Shown piece by piece: positions 1 through 10,016 of a stretch of DNA of 64,000 nt (positions are counted from its first letter, which is position 1; each line of letters opens with the position of its first letter). Position numbers and translations under genes: made by a program. This stretch comes from Seminavis robusta (taxonomy: Eukaryota; Bacillariophyta; Bacillariophyceae; Naviculales; Naviculaceae). Location of the stretch: assembly GCA_903772945.1 (NCBI GenBank), contig CAICTM010000280.1:17396-81395 (forward strand). Direction: 5' to 3'. The notes below the pieces were generated by a model, which worked only from the letters and a program-made list of their open reading frames with translations, made no database searches and was not told the DNA's origin.

Positions 1-353
1 ATCATGGCTCGCATTGCGCCGCTTTGAGTCTCTTGAGCCGTTTGTGCCATCAACGTTCTCAGTTGTGTCTCATCCTGTTGCGGAAAGATGGGAAGAAGGC
101 ATTGTGCACGGAGAAGAATGGCTTTGCCATCTCCAGGTTTCACGGCCCAACGTTTGGTCTGTTTGCTCCAAGATACCACTTTGCCTGTTGTAAGATTGAG
201 CTCTGGCTTGCTTTGGAGACCATCAATGAGAACATCCATGCCTGGCTTTATAAGTTGCCGGAGGGATTCATAAATTGATTGCCGTAAGTCCACCTCGCTT
301 GCCTCCGATTCACGAGATTCCTCTGAGGCCTCGTCGTTTGTAGGGGAAAGCAT
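1..353 (-). CDS. Partial conserved hypothetical protein (5' part, runs off left edge)
   Basis: Reading the minus strand from an ATG at 353-351 gives at least 117 codons without a stop up to the window edge. The N-terminus is acidic (MLSPTNDEASEESRES). It is followed by a compact segment with the pattern GMDVLIDGLQSKPELN, TGKVVSW and KRWAVKPGDGKAILLR. That pattern resembles the small beta-rich module seen in many algal proteins, in which a 'G-L-x-x-x-P-E-x-N' turn precedes 'G-x-V-V' and 'R-W-x-V' strands. I cannot name a function. The continuous frame, acidic start and recognisable module make this a real exon rather than a shadow. The rest of the gene, possibly with introns, lies to the left of the window. 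Confidence 0.6.
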   Translation of the reverse strand, partial: MLSPTNDEASEESRESEASEVDLRQSIYESLRQLIKPGMDVLIDGLQSKPELNLTTGKVVSWSKQTKRWAVKPGDGKAILLRAQCLLPIFPQQDETQLRTLMAQTAQETQSGAMRAM

Positions 354-1017
354 CTTCAATCTCTACTTGAATGGTATCAATCAAGCAACTAAAATGCTTC
401 CAATGTTACGGTCTGTCAACATCTGGGCGGCGAAAAGCGTGGTCCAAAAGAAAATTTCACTGTGGTACCGGTCTACCGTACCGGTCTACCGTAACGGGTT
501 TAGAGTAGGGAAGTTCGGCGGGGGGCGAGCAAATAGATTGCAGTCAGGATGCATCCACTCGAATGAGCTCAAGGCACTGGGATGATCGTGGACCTTTACC
601 GCTAGTGGGACCCTGCCCTCTCCCTCCCCTGGCTCTGTTTGCTCTTTTCCCTCCCCTGCCTGGGGTCTCCTTCTGTTGGCCTGCTCATTGGTTTTCATTC
701 CCTGCCCGCTGGACATTTGCTCTTGACTGACAACACTATTCACAAATACATGTACTCCCCTCTAACTGATCGTAGCCATTCCCGTCTCTGCTAGCTAGTA
801 TGCACACATTCCGGCCCAGCAGCGGGACGGTACAGGGCTGTGTTGGTCCTTCCGTGACAAAGGTCGGGTATTTTGCACAACAGGAAAGCCCCAGCCTGTT
901 CTCGCAGTCAAGATGCAGTCGGGGGATTGAATTCGGCGACGGGAGACTTATTCAACTGTTTATTTGTAGCATCATAGTTTTCTGCCGCTGATAGATACTG
1001 TTTTGCTTCTAGCTAGT
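354..1017. other. Intergenic region, no gene seen
   Basis: This 664-bp stretch lies between the partial gene and the 3' end of the prenyltransferase gene. It holds a short direct repeat of taccggtctaccg near 471-497 and a pyrimidine-rich tract around 600-670. No open frame with protein-like composition was found. It should contain the 5' flank of the left-edge gene and the 3' flank of the next one. Confidence 0.5.
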
Positions 1018-2367
1018 CTATGGAATGGCATGATCGGTAGTACTCCCAAACTTTTCTGCCGTTGTTCGACAAACTCCCAGCGTACAACTCAGTTCTTTGA
1101 GTGCAATTCGGTCGTCTTGATCAAATTGGCTCCCCGACATGTTGAGGTAGGACATGGAGTAAAAGGAATGCAACATGTCGGGAAATGCATTCTTGGCTTT
1201 GCTGAACCCTCCCAAGGGAGATTGACACGAAAAGACAAATTTTCGCAGCGGAGGATGATCCAGCAAGGCAAACGAGTCTTGGCCCAACAGACGCAACGTT
1301 CCTCCAATCCAGTAGCTGTAGCAGGTATCTTCTACCTTGTTGGGTCTGATTGAATGAATGAGAGGAAGCACGATTGTATTGTATCAGGATAAACAAAATC
1401 AAGCAAGTACCCAAACAGTCATTCCTTTGCGACATACATTCTCCACAAACGTCGTACCTTCCCTGCATTCCACCAATCTGTCGCGTAACACACCACCTCG
1501 TCAACTCTTTTCTCCAATCATCATCAATCACTTCGTCCAGCTTGTTCATGAGAACCAAGGATGCAACTCCACAAAAAGTAGATCCACCGTGGCCTTCCTG
1601 TGTGTGTTGTTTTTATTTCATTTCGGTGTTTACATACGAGGAAATAATAGAATGAATTGTGAGTTCAATGGTGTTGTCTTTTTGGTAATAATGATTGATA
1701 ATTGTCATGTTGTTCGTATCGTATATCGTACCTGTCCAGGAATGAGCGCAATGGCTCCATCAAACGATCTACAATTTCGGACAAACTCCATGGCGCTGTC
1801 CTTGTTCACGGCCGACCAGTCATTGAGCATGTGCGATATGGCACAGGCACAAAATAGGAATCGGGTATCACATTCACTGCCCAACGGTATGCATTTGAAA
1901 CTTCCATCGTCTCGTTGCAGCGATTGTAGGGCGCGTAGTATTTTTTCCTTTTGTACGCGCGAAAAATCATCTCCCAGCATGGCCAACGTGGCAAGGGCGG
2001 TATACGTCATGGCAATATGGCCATGATAGTTTTCGGCAAGCACAACCGAGGCATTGTTGGGTAGCTCCTGATCGGCAGATCCATACGATACCCCCAGAAA
2101 ATTGCCTCCTGTGAATCCTGCCTGTTCGGGAGCACCCGTGACGACTTGTAGATTGTAGATCCAATCAATGATATTCTGTTTGTGTAACCCCAGTTTTGCT
2201 ATCAATGCGTCGTCGTCCCACACACCCAACATATCCAAGGCGTGTGCGGCAAAATGGACCAACGTCAACCGATTGGTATCCAGCGAACTGTACGGAAACG
2301 GAAGCTGCAACAAGTGCTGCGAAAAGTACTTGATGTGTCGTTCGCGGTCGAACGATGCGGCGCTCAT
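1018..2367 (-). CDS. PGGT1B: Protein geranylgeranyltransferase type I, beta subunit (3 exons)
   Basis: Catalytic beta subunit of the enzyme that attaches geranylgeranyl to CaaX proteins such as Rho/Rac GTPases; it works with a separate alpha subunit in the cytosol. I infer exons 2367-1732, 1597-1458 and 1345-1018, with introns of 134 and 112 bp bounded by GTACGATAT...CACAG and GTACGACG...AATCAG; the phases join exactly and give 367 residues. Exon 1 carries the family signature YSSLDTNRLTLVHF and GHIAMTYTALATLAML. Exon 2 opens with EGHGGSTFCGVASL and ends in the split Arg codon of GMQGRPNK. Exon 3 has the zinc ligands Asp265 and Cys267 (EDTCYSYW) and His318 (MLHSFYSMS), matching the D-x-C...H set of the family. 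Length is close to the animal enzyme. The C-terminus after the last helix is short. It is divergent to the DUF819 gene, 322 bp away. Confidence 0.93.
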
Positions 2368-2689
2368 GGTGTCGATATTATATTATAACTTCAGTTAGAT
2401 CTAGTGGTTAATGATCAAGTAAGTTGTGAAGAAGTGCTCTATGGATGGTTCGGACAAGTGCAAAAGATCCAAAGATCGCGCCAAAGCGCAAAAATATTTT
2501 AATTCGATTTTTTATTAAAGCAAATCCGAAAGTAGCTAGTGGGCATTTTGAATATCTTTTTTCTACCACAATAGAGGGGCCATCAAAAAATGAGGCACGA
2601 GACCACTGTGCAACCTTGAAGAGGGCGATGAATAGACTTGCTTGCTATTGGTATTGGTACGGTATGATGAACAAAGGAGTCTAATAAGC
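2368..2689. promoter_or_regulatory. Shared upstream region of two divergent genes
   Basis: A 322-bp interval between the start codons of the prenyltransferase gene (minus strand) and the DUF819 gene (plus strand). It must contain both 5' UTRs and probably both promoters. An AT-rich run with tttttattaaag lies around 2505-2520. No specific motif could be assigned. Confidence 0.4.
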
Positions 2690-4312
2690 ATGGTGTTTAC
2701 AAGAACTGGCTACAGCAGTCCAGTCGGGCTTCTGTTCCTTCTTGTCGCCTCATGCACACTGTTTCGAGCGGAATCCTTTCGACCTCCACAACAACCAAGT
2801 TCCCATCATCATCCACCAATAAGAACAAGAAGAATACCTCTCTGGACAGACACCAGCTCGTCAATATTTCAAAAACCATCGACTCGACTTGGAAATCGGC
2901 ATCCATACATGTACTCTGATGAGCAGCAACATGTATGCATGATGATGATGCATCCCCACCAAGAGTTTGCTGCCGCTTCCACAGTACTAGTCACATCATC
3001 TTTAGCAGGTTGCTGGTCCGAGAGACGATTCCCCAATACAGGCACTCTAGTCACAATCGCTCTGGCAGCTCTCTGCTCCAATCTATCCTTGGCGCCTCCC
3101 GCGCATTTTCTCTACGATCTTTGCTGGACCACCTTTCTTCCTGCTTCGCTCGTTTTTCTCCTGATTTCATTTCATAATAACAATAAAAACAACAATCAAC
3201 AACGACAAGGCAACAACGCAACAATATCCCGTGACAACGGTTCCTCTTGTTCCCAGAAAGAAGTCATTCGAGCCGTCTCGGTTCCTTTTCTAATGTCATG
3301 CCTCGGGTCCATCATAGGATGTGTCTTGTCCTTTCTGGTCTGTCAAAAGTTCCCACGGCTCTGGTTGAATCCTTCGCAAGCCGCATTTGCTTCCAGCTGC
3401 CTGTGTGCCTCCTTTATTGGGGGCACGGTCAATTTCTTTGGGGTGGCCAAAATCATTACCAGTAGGGAAGCCACAACAACATTGGTGAGCTCCATGGCAA
3501 CAGCGGATACCTTGGTCATGGCACTCTACTTTTCAGGACTCTCGTTGGCACTACAGTCCAAGCGTTTGACAAAGCTGTTTGGGGGGTCATCGCTAGCAGC
3601 AGAAGCTCCCATTATTGAGACGGACCCAGTTCTGCTGAACCATGGGCTCCAAGGAGACGAGGTTGACGCAAAAGCAGCTGTATCATCTCGAGCAACAATC
3701 CTCCAAACCTCTCTGGCAGGTGCGCTGGCAACCACCATTGCCCTTGCTATCGTCAAACTTTCTTCTCAATTTGAACGACTCGTGGCACCAATATTGCCGG
3801 GGGCGGCATGCCTTGCCATTGCACTAGTATCCCCGGCGGTCCAATCCATCCTTTCTTCTTGGTCGTCTTCTGATCATGGCAACAACAACAACAATCAGCA
3901 CTCTCTACTGGCAAGCCAGATCCAACACGTGTCACGGTACCTTTCCGAGTTTTGCCTGCAGTTACTCTTTGCTTCCATTGGCACATCCTGCCACATGGGA
4001 CGAGTCCTCTTGCAGGGCTCCAAGTGTGTCTGGTTCTCCGTGCTGGCTCTGTCGGTGCACATGGTGGTTGCCTTTCTAGGTTCCCTCGTGGCCAAGAAAT
4101 GGTTCCAATGGCCATTGTTCCTGGAAGATGTTCTCATTGCTTCCAATGCGGCTGTTGGGGGACCTGCAACCGCCGCAGCCTTTGCCGGTCGAATAAACAG
4201 TCCTCGGCAACGTGGGTTGACCATGGCTGCCACCGTTTGGGGAATCACTGGATATGCCGTTGGGACGACCATTGGGGTGCTCTTGTACAACGGACTGAAA
4301 CAATTGTTGTGA
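2690..4312 (+). CDS. DUF819 family multi-pass membrane protein, probably organelle-targeted
   Basis: A 540-residue membrane protein of the DUF819 family, found in bacteria and plastid-bearing eukaryotes; the substrate is unknown. Family marks seen: NTGTLVTIALAALCSNLSL near residue 120, IGGTVNFFGVAKI near 242, DTLVMALYFSGL after it, and ASNAAVGGPATAAAFAG near 487, followed by GITGYAVGTTIGVLL at the C-terminus. About ten hydrophobic helices can be read. I chose the ATG at 2690 rather than the upstream one at 2642 because it begins a clean signal peptide (GLLFLLVASCTLF) ending in RAESFRPP. A phenylalanine just after the predicted cleavage site followed by a Ser/Arg/His-rich stretch is compatible with plastid import in diatoms, although the motif is not the classic ASAFAP. 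An Asn-rich loop near residues 160-185 is a lineage-specific insertion. Single exon. Confidence 0.85.
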   Translation: MVFTRTGYSSPVGLLFLLVASCTLFRAESFRPPQQPSSHHHPPIRTRRIPLWTDTSSSIFQKPSTRLGNRHPYMYSDEQQHVCMMMMHPHQEFAAASTVLVTSSLAGCWSERRFPNTGTLVTIALAALCSNLSLAPPAHFLYDLCWTTFLPASLVFLLISFHNNNKNNNQQRQGNNATISRDNGSSCSQKEVIRAVSVPFLMSCLGSIIGCVLSFLVCQKFPRLWLNPSQAAFASSCLCASFIGGTVNFFGVAKIITSREATTTLVSSMATADTLVMALYFSGLSLALQSKRLTKLFGGSSLAAEAPIIETDPVLLNHGLQGDEVDAKAAVSSRATILQTSLAGALATTIALAIVKLSSQFERLVAPILPGAACLAIALVSPAVQSILSSWSSSDHGNNNNNQHSLLASQIQHVSRYLSEFCLQLLFASIGTSCHMGRVLLQGSKCVWFSVLALSVHMVVAFLGSLVAKKWFQWPLFLEDVLIASNAAVGGPATAAAFAGRINSPRQRGLTMAATVWGITGYAVGTTIGVLLYNGLKQLL

Positions 4313-4772
4313 TTTCTTCTTGAATGGCACTCCACACAGCCATCGGACCCTTTGGTCAACCTGGCAAGCCCCATTGTGTCCAGCAAGTGCGGAGTAAGCT
4401 AGAATGGGACGTCTTTAATGTCTTCCGGTTTGGGTCGGAGTGCCCACTTTCTGGATCAGCTTTGTCTTGATTGGTCGGTAAAGGCAGCGGCGGTGAAAAC
4501 CGTGGTCAAAACGAGAATAGCTTGCAGACAGGACGGCTTCATACCCAGCAACCACAGCATCCATTCCGGCCCAGCCGCGGGACAGATTAGGGCCGTGTTC
4601 GGTGCTGAGGCGACCAGTGTCAGGTAATTTGCACAACAGAAAGTTACTACATGTAACTAAGTCAGCGGTGGAGCTTCTCTTTTAAAAAGGTTGGCAGCGA
4701 AACGAAGGAACTACTATGAAACTGCGATGGTAATCATCTGTTACCGGTCCTACGGTGTTCATTGTGTTTTGT
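4313..4772. other. Convergent intergenic region, no gene seen
   Basis: This lies between the 3' ends of the DUF819 gene (plus) and the J-domain gene (minus). It holds only short frames without domain-like composition, and should contain both polyadenylation regions. Confidence 0.5.
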
Positions 4773-5795
4773 CTAGTCTTCGCTCTTGCTCTCCTTGACA
4801 TAAATCCACCCCACTGGGAATGCATTTGCTTCTTCGCCATCCTTGTGCTTGGCAGCGAATTCCCAAAAGATTTGAGCCACTTCCAGGTCTTTCTCTCGAA
4901 ATCGCTTCATCTCTTCCAGTTCCAAACGGTGGGCGGATAGATATTCGTTCAGTAGTTCTGCGACCTTGCGATTGTCGGCCTCCCAAGCCATTTGCTTTCG
5001 AAGTTTGGCAATGTGATCGGCAGTTTCCTTCTCAGCTCTTGCAGCAGCTTCAGCAGCTTGCTTTCTCTGGGCTTCTTGCTCCTCCCATACTCGCTTGGCG
5101 GCCGCTTGTGCTCGTCGTGCTCGTTCTTCCTCGGCCTTTCTTTGCCGTTCCTCCGCTTGTTTTCGTCGTGCTTGTTCGGCTTGTTCCTTGCGTCGTGCTT
5201 CTTGCTGTGCTCGTTCGGCTTGCTTTCGTCGGGCTTCGGCTTGTTGTTCTCGTTCGGCTTGCTGCTTTCGTCGTGCTTCTTCGGCTTGTTGTTCAGCTTG
5301 TCGTTCCTGAGCCCGTTGACGATCTTGCTCTTGCTTGCGAAACATTTCCCGCATCATTTCCTGCTCAGTCTTCATACGGGTGGTTTCGGTGGCGTGCTTT
5401 TTGACGAGACGGTCCATTTCTTGCTGGTGCTGTTGGGCGAGTCGCGTCACTTCGTCCTGTTGTTGCTTGGATAGATTGTCGCGGGCTTGTTGGAACAGTT
5501 GTTCGGCCTTTTGCAGTGCGGATTGTCGTGGTCGAGTTTGGAACTGTTTATCGTAGCGTGCCTTTAACGTCGGGTCCTTGAGTATTTCGTAGGCTCCTTT
5601 GATGTGATTAAATGTATCTTCGGATCCAGCGCCAATCTTATCGGGATGAAACTTTTTGGCTAGCGAACGGTAGGCTGTTGTAATGTCCTTACGTGAGGCT
5701 CCTGGCGATACGCCCAAAATGTCGTAGAGGTCCTGTGAGAAGAGCTCTGCTTCTTCCTTGGTCAGTTTGGGAAGACGATGACGACGATCCGACAT
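4773..5795 (-). CDS. J-domain (DnaJ/HSP40) co-chaperone with long coiled coil
   Basis: A 340-residue protein. Residues about 22-88 form a J domain (LYDILGVSPGASRKDITTAY, AKKFHPDK, YEILKDPTLKARYD) with the catalytic HPD tripeptide at 50-52, which stimulates the ATPase of HSP70. Residues about 95-270 are an almost uninterrupted Q/E/A/K/R-rich heptad region (repeats of the type QAEEARRKQ and EQARRKQAEE), expected to be a long charged single helix or coiled coil. The last 70 residues are less repetitive (AELLNEYLSAHRLELEEMKR). There is no Gly/Phe region, zinc finger or C-terminal substrate domain, so it is a type C (class III) J protein. The coiled coil probably sets its location or client. Single exon; no signal peptide, so nuclear or cytosolic by inference. 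Confidence 0.85.
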   Translation of the reverse strand: MSDRRHRLPKLTKEEAELFSQDLYDILGVSPGASRKDITTAYRSLAKKFHPDKIGAGSEDTFNHIKGAYEILKDPTLKARYDKQFQTRPRQSALQKAEQLFQQARDNLSKQQQDEVTRLAQQHQQEMDRLVKKHATETTRMKTEQEMMREMFRKQEQDRQRAQERQAEQQAEEARRKQQAEREQQAEARRKQAERAQQEARRKEQAEQARRKQAEERQRKAEEERARRAQAAAKRVWEEQEAQRKQAAEAAARAEKETADHIAKLRKQMAWEADNRKVAELLNEYLSAHRLELEEMKRFREKDLEVAQIFWEFAAKHKDGEEANAFPVGWIYVKESKSED

Positions 5796-6670
5796 GGTTG
5801 ATTGATATTATAGCTAAGTACTGTATGATATCGATGACGATGAATGAGAGAACCAAAGAAACAGTGAATGCTCGAGGAAGTTGCGGACGCGACGGATGTC
5901 CAATGCTTCAAGGATGCTTCAACGATACGCAGATGATGGCTAGAGTGGGTTCCTCCTGGGATTTGGAGAGTGGCAAGGCGATATCTTCAGAGGCTTAAAA
6001 AGAGCACACAGTGTATGATGTAACTTGCTGTTGACCTGAACGACAAGATGAAGGTAAAACCGTAATCACCGACAAAAACCTGAAGGCCTCGTTTTGAGTT
6101 TCTTTGAAAACTAAAACGGCCAGTTCAAAATGTGTTCGGGAGACGCTCGCCTCGTGCGCATCAGCTCTGTAGGCTCCTTTTCGAAACAGCAAAAGGACCG
6201 CCAAACCAACTCCAACCCTCTCGCATTCCTTCCACCACAATGGGCAACAAATACCCAACACTAACACTACAGTAACAACGACGCCATCAACCTTAACCTT
6301 CAGTACCATCAAGAACGCTTTGTTGGAAAGGTTAACTCGATCGAGGTAGGTGATACAATGGAGGTCGACAATGGGAGGAGCTGGGTTGTGGAAGAGGAGG
6401 ATGAGTTTCACGCTCTACTAGTGATCTCTCGGTGGTGTTCGGTGCACTTTGGATCTTTTTCTCTGGCGCGGTGAAATGAACTGTCGCCTTTGTTGGTGAT
6501 GTTTGTTGACGGATGTGCTGTGCATGCCAATGACGACATGACGACTCACTCCTTGTGCTGTTGGTTTCATCGTGACGGCACCAGTATCTTCTCTTGCTCC
6601 GGTTAGAGCACCAACGGAAGAAGTGGATACTCCATCAATCCATCAATCGTGAGAATTAGAAAAGTGCACC
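5796..6670. promoter_or_regulatory. Divergent intergenic region, no gene seen
   Basis: An 875-bp interval between the start of the J-domain gene (minus) and the start of the HA-domain gene (plus). An open frame on the minus strand at 5995-6411 has no recognisable domain, and I treat it as chance. The region presumably holds both promoters. Confidence 0.4.
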
Positions 6671-8890
6671 ATGTCGGTTGTGGTACGAAGATCGAAACGA
6701 AAAGCCGCGGAAATGGGTGCTGATGACCTAGATGAGGATGTGGTGGAAGAGACGGTGGTTGCGCCTGATGAGGCCACTCCCATGAACCTGGAAGAGGGTG
6801 GAGAATTTCCTCCTCCTGCGGAACCAGAAGGCGTCGTGGAGGCTCCTCCTCCTCCTCCCGAAGAGCACCAACCACCACCACCACATGAAGAAGTCGCAGC
6901 ACCTATGGAAGTAGTACCCGAAGGAGGAGTAGTGGAAGAAGTTCCGGTGGAGGAAGGTGGTCCTCCCGTTATCAAAAAGCCACGAAAGGATATTGCCGAA
7001 GCCGCTGCCAAATCCGAAGAAGAACCCACTACGACGACCACCGAAGAAGAAATTGCCAAAACCATGGTGGAAGCTCATGCCACCGCAGCCGCGGCCGCGG
7101 AAGAAGCCATGACGGTCAAACCACCCGCTGTAGCCAATGTTCCCATGGTACTAGTAGAAGAAGCCAATAATAAGGTAACCACCGAGAATGGGGAACCTTT
7201 GACCATTGTGGATCAAAACAGAGTCCCGGCGGAGAGTGCCGAAGCCATGCACAATATGCAAGCCAAAGAAGCGGCAGCCATGGCCACGGAAACCATGGCA
7301 GCACCCGCACCACCGGTCGAACATCCACCTCCTCCTGAAGTGGCAGCTCCTTCCATTCCCATGGAGGCACCCAAACCACCGCCTCTCCCCAAACAAGAGG
7401 AAATGGGAATTTCCAACAATGCCATTGCCGCCGAAGCCGTGGCAGCCATGGGCAACATTCCTATACCCCCTCCTCCACCACCACAACAGCAACAGCAACC
7501 ACAACCAGATCACACTACGCCAATTTACAAAAAGGAACAGGAAGAATACGAGGAACCAGATGACGGATTGGAGATTCCAGAGGAAGAAGATAGTATTTGG
7601 AATGCTCGATTGTTGGATCTACTCCTCTACAAGGCCCAGTACCGTACGTTGCATGTACAGGCCACGTATGACCAGCCGTTGCATTCCTGGGTCGATGTCC
7701 AGCGTCGATTGTATCGTCGACACCGAAAAGATCCCAAATTGGTCAGTGCCGTGACACAGACTCGTCTCACGGCGTTGGATGCCATCAACTTTCCATTCAC
7801 TCTTCGCGGTGCCGCCCATTGGGATCGGTACTATGCCAAGCTTCAGGAATTCAACAAAAAGCATGGTGCGTGTTGTGTGTGTCAACTGGACGATTATTAT
7901 GTGAATTCGATTCATCTTGCCTTGCCGGCACTAGTCAATCTCTCATTCATTTTCCTGATTGCTCGTGTCTTTCCCCATTTCCGAATTGAATCAGGCCATT
8001 GCTTGGTCCCCCGCTTGTGCGAGTTTGCGGGCCTTGGAGATTGGGTCATTGATCAGCGTCGTCAATACAAGTTGATGATGCAGGGAAAGCCGTCCGTATT
8101 GGATCCGGAGCGTCAACGCAAATTGGAAGAGGTAAGGATTGTTGCTGAAGATGGCTGAATGTTTATCCAAGAGTAGTTGCGATGTACGACTGCGGCTCAC
8201 AGTTTTGGCTTTCCTAATATTATATAGCTTGGGTTTGTGTGGGTTGTTCGCAACCGTCCCGAATGGAACAATCGGTACCAGGAGCTGCTGCAATACCGTG
8301 AGAAATATGGCGACACGGTGAGCAATTGAATTGTTGGTTGTGTACATGGATGGGCACATACATCTCACTTGATTTACCAATGAATGATTGCATTGCTCCT
8401 GTCACTACAGAAAGTACCCCAGCACTACAAGGAAATCCCGGGACTGGGCAAGTGGGTGGCCAAGCAGCGAGAGCAGTACCGCCTTTTGTCGCAGGGCAAG
8501 CATTCCTTCTTGACACCCGATCGTCTTGAAAAGCTGAACGAGGCGGGCTTTGTATGGAGTGTCCGCAAAGATACCACGGACGAGTTGAAGGGCAAAAAGG
8601 CGCTCGTTGAAGCGGCCCTCAAGAAGGAAGTGGTGCCTACTATTCCGGTTATGGTCGAGGAGAAACCCAAGGAAGCAGTTCTCGTGGCGGTAGCTGCACC
8701 TGTTCCACCACCTCCTCCTGCCCTTGTTGGTACTGCACATCCTGGTGCTCCTAAACCGGCAGCAGAAGAGATGCCCGCTGCAGGAGGACACGTAGTCGTA
8801 GAGCAAGAACATGCGGCAGCACCAGTCCAAGAGGAAGTGAAGAAGGAGGATGTGGAGAAGAAGGACGAGCCACAGTCCGTTACCGTGTGA
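6671..8890 (+). CDS. Helicase-associated (HA) domain protein, 4 exons
   Basis: I infer exons 6671-7865, 7995-8131, 8228-8317 and 8411-8890, with introns of 129, 96 and 93 bp, all GT-AG; phases agree and give 633 residues. The first about 300 residues are acidic, Pro/Ala-rich and disordered (runs of PPPP and VEEVPVEEGG), after a basic start SKRKAAE. Three HA-type modules follow: about 307-372 (WNARLLDLLLYKAQYRT ... WVDVQRRLYRRH), about 380-450 (HWDRYYAKLQEFNKKHG, LGDWVIDQRRQYK, RKLEELGFVW) and about 455-520 (WNNRYQELLQYREKYGD, KVPQHYKEIPGLGKWVAKQR, LNEAGFVWSVR). HA modules are small three-helix folds thought to bind nucleic acid and are strongly amplified in diatoms. No helicase domain is present. 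The C-terminal 100 residues are again Pro/Glu-rich. Function unknown; DNA binding is inference. Intron 1 is a multiple of three with no in-frame stop. Confidence 0.85.
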
Positions 8891-9065
8891 GGCGATCAAG
8901 CAAAGAAGTTGCCCGTTTTTGTTGTGTGATTAGAACAGAAAGACTTGAGATCTGCTGTAGAGCTACGGCACCAATGCATCCTGCATTTGTTTGTCATTTT
9001 GGTGCAGAATGAGAAAGAGAGAACGAAAACTCAGCGAATTAATACCGTAGAAGTAAACCCAGTCA

Positions 9066-10016
9066 CTACAATAATGCTGCCGTTTCCTTAATCTTGTCAT
9101 ACGTGTCCAAGAACTTGTCGTCTACCTCTCCAAGGGCTCCAGCAACGGCTGCTTGCGCCACAGCGTCAACCGACACGGGAGGTTTCAACGCAATCTTGAT
9201 GAATCCTTCGGGAGCCACATTCATCAATGCCCGCAAGGGACCTGACGACAAGACTGCTTCCACAAAGGATCCATAAAATCCGGCAACACGCGGTGGATTG
9301 ATTTTGAATTCGTCTCCTCCATGGATAAATGTTGGTTGAATAATTGTGTATAACGAGGCTGTGCTCTCAATGGTATCTTGGGAAAAGGATTTCCCCTCCA
9401 AATAGTCTTTCAAGAAATCAAAGTCTTGAGCAAATTCCTTGACTTCGGGTGCTACAGAAATGTAAACGAATCGATCCACTCCAGCTTTTTTGGCCGCTTG
9501 AACCGCATACCCCGTTCCGGCATTGATCGCTTTGTCATTGTCGGTTCCAATGGCACCAATGCAGGACACCACCGCCACGCTTCCCTTGGCTAACTTTTGA
9601 ACCGTTTGTTGCATGGCAGTGGGATCTTGTTGTGTAAAATCCAGAGCTACCGTTCCGTCACGTCCATCCGTCGAAGTCGCCACCACGGTCACACCCAAAC
9701 TTTCGAGTTGTTGCACCACTCGTGATCCAACAAATCCAGTGCCACCCAATACCAAAACTTTATTGCCCTTGTTGTTGTTGTTTGATGCTGCTAGCAATGT
9801 TGTGGGAAATAAACCGGTCACACCGGACACCACACCGTCCAACGCAGAAGCCACGGTCGATATAAAATCATCATTGTTGTTACCATCCTTGGCCGCCAGA
9901 CTGCAGGACGGTCTGGATGAATGGACGCTGTAGGTGGTTGCAGCAGGGGCAAATGCTGCCGCTCGCGACAGCAAGCAGATGGAAGCAAGTTGGCAAATAA
10001 TGATTGCAGACTTCAT
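9066..10016 (-). CDS. Plastid-targeted NAD(P)-binding protein (atypical SDR / epimerase-like)
   Basis: A 316-residue protein. Residues 1-21 are a signal peptide and the junction AAAFAP with Phe22 matches the diatom ASAFAP rule for import into the four-membrane plastid. A Ser/Thr-rich transit segment follows. The mature part starts near residue 88 with KVLVLGGTGFVGSRVV, the GxxGxxG dinucleotide-binding turn of a Rossmann fold, then VAVVSCIGAIG and AAKKAGVDRFVYISV, typical of NmrA-like/atypical short-chain dehydrogenases. The YxxxK catalytic pair is not obvious, so it may bind NAD(P) without classic SDR chemistry. It resembles plastid Rossmann-fold proteins of plants and cyanobacteria that act in complex assembly or redox sensing; a specific role cannot be assigned. 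Single exon, with the gene's 3' end facing the HA gene. Confidence 0.85.
   Translation of the reverse strand: MKSAIIICQLASICLLSRAAAFAPAATTYSVHSSRPSCSLAAKDGNNNDDFISTVASALDGVVSGVTGLFPTTLLAASNNNNKGNKVLVLGGTGFVGSRVVQQLESLGVTVVATSTDGRDGTVALDFTQQDPTAMQQTVQKLAKGSVAVVSCIGAIGTDNDKAINAGTGYAVQAAKKAGVDRFVYISVAPEVKEFAQDFDFLKDYLEGKSFSQDTIESTASLYTIIQPTFIHGGDEFKINPPRVAGFYGSFVEAVLSSGPLRALMNVAPEGFIKIALKPPVSVDAVAQAAVAGALGEVDDKFLDTYDKIKETAALL

Noticed and set aside
5995-6411. 138-codon minus-strand frame between the J-domain and HA genes
   Set aside because: Hydrophobic but without domain pattern; no homologous feel, and it lies in a divergent promoter region.
6603-7078. Long minus-strand frames opposite the HA gene
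   Set aside because: Pro/Gly/Phe-rich shadows of the repetitive acidic coding sequence on the plus strand.
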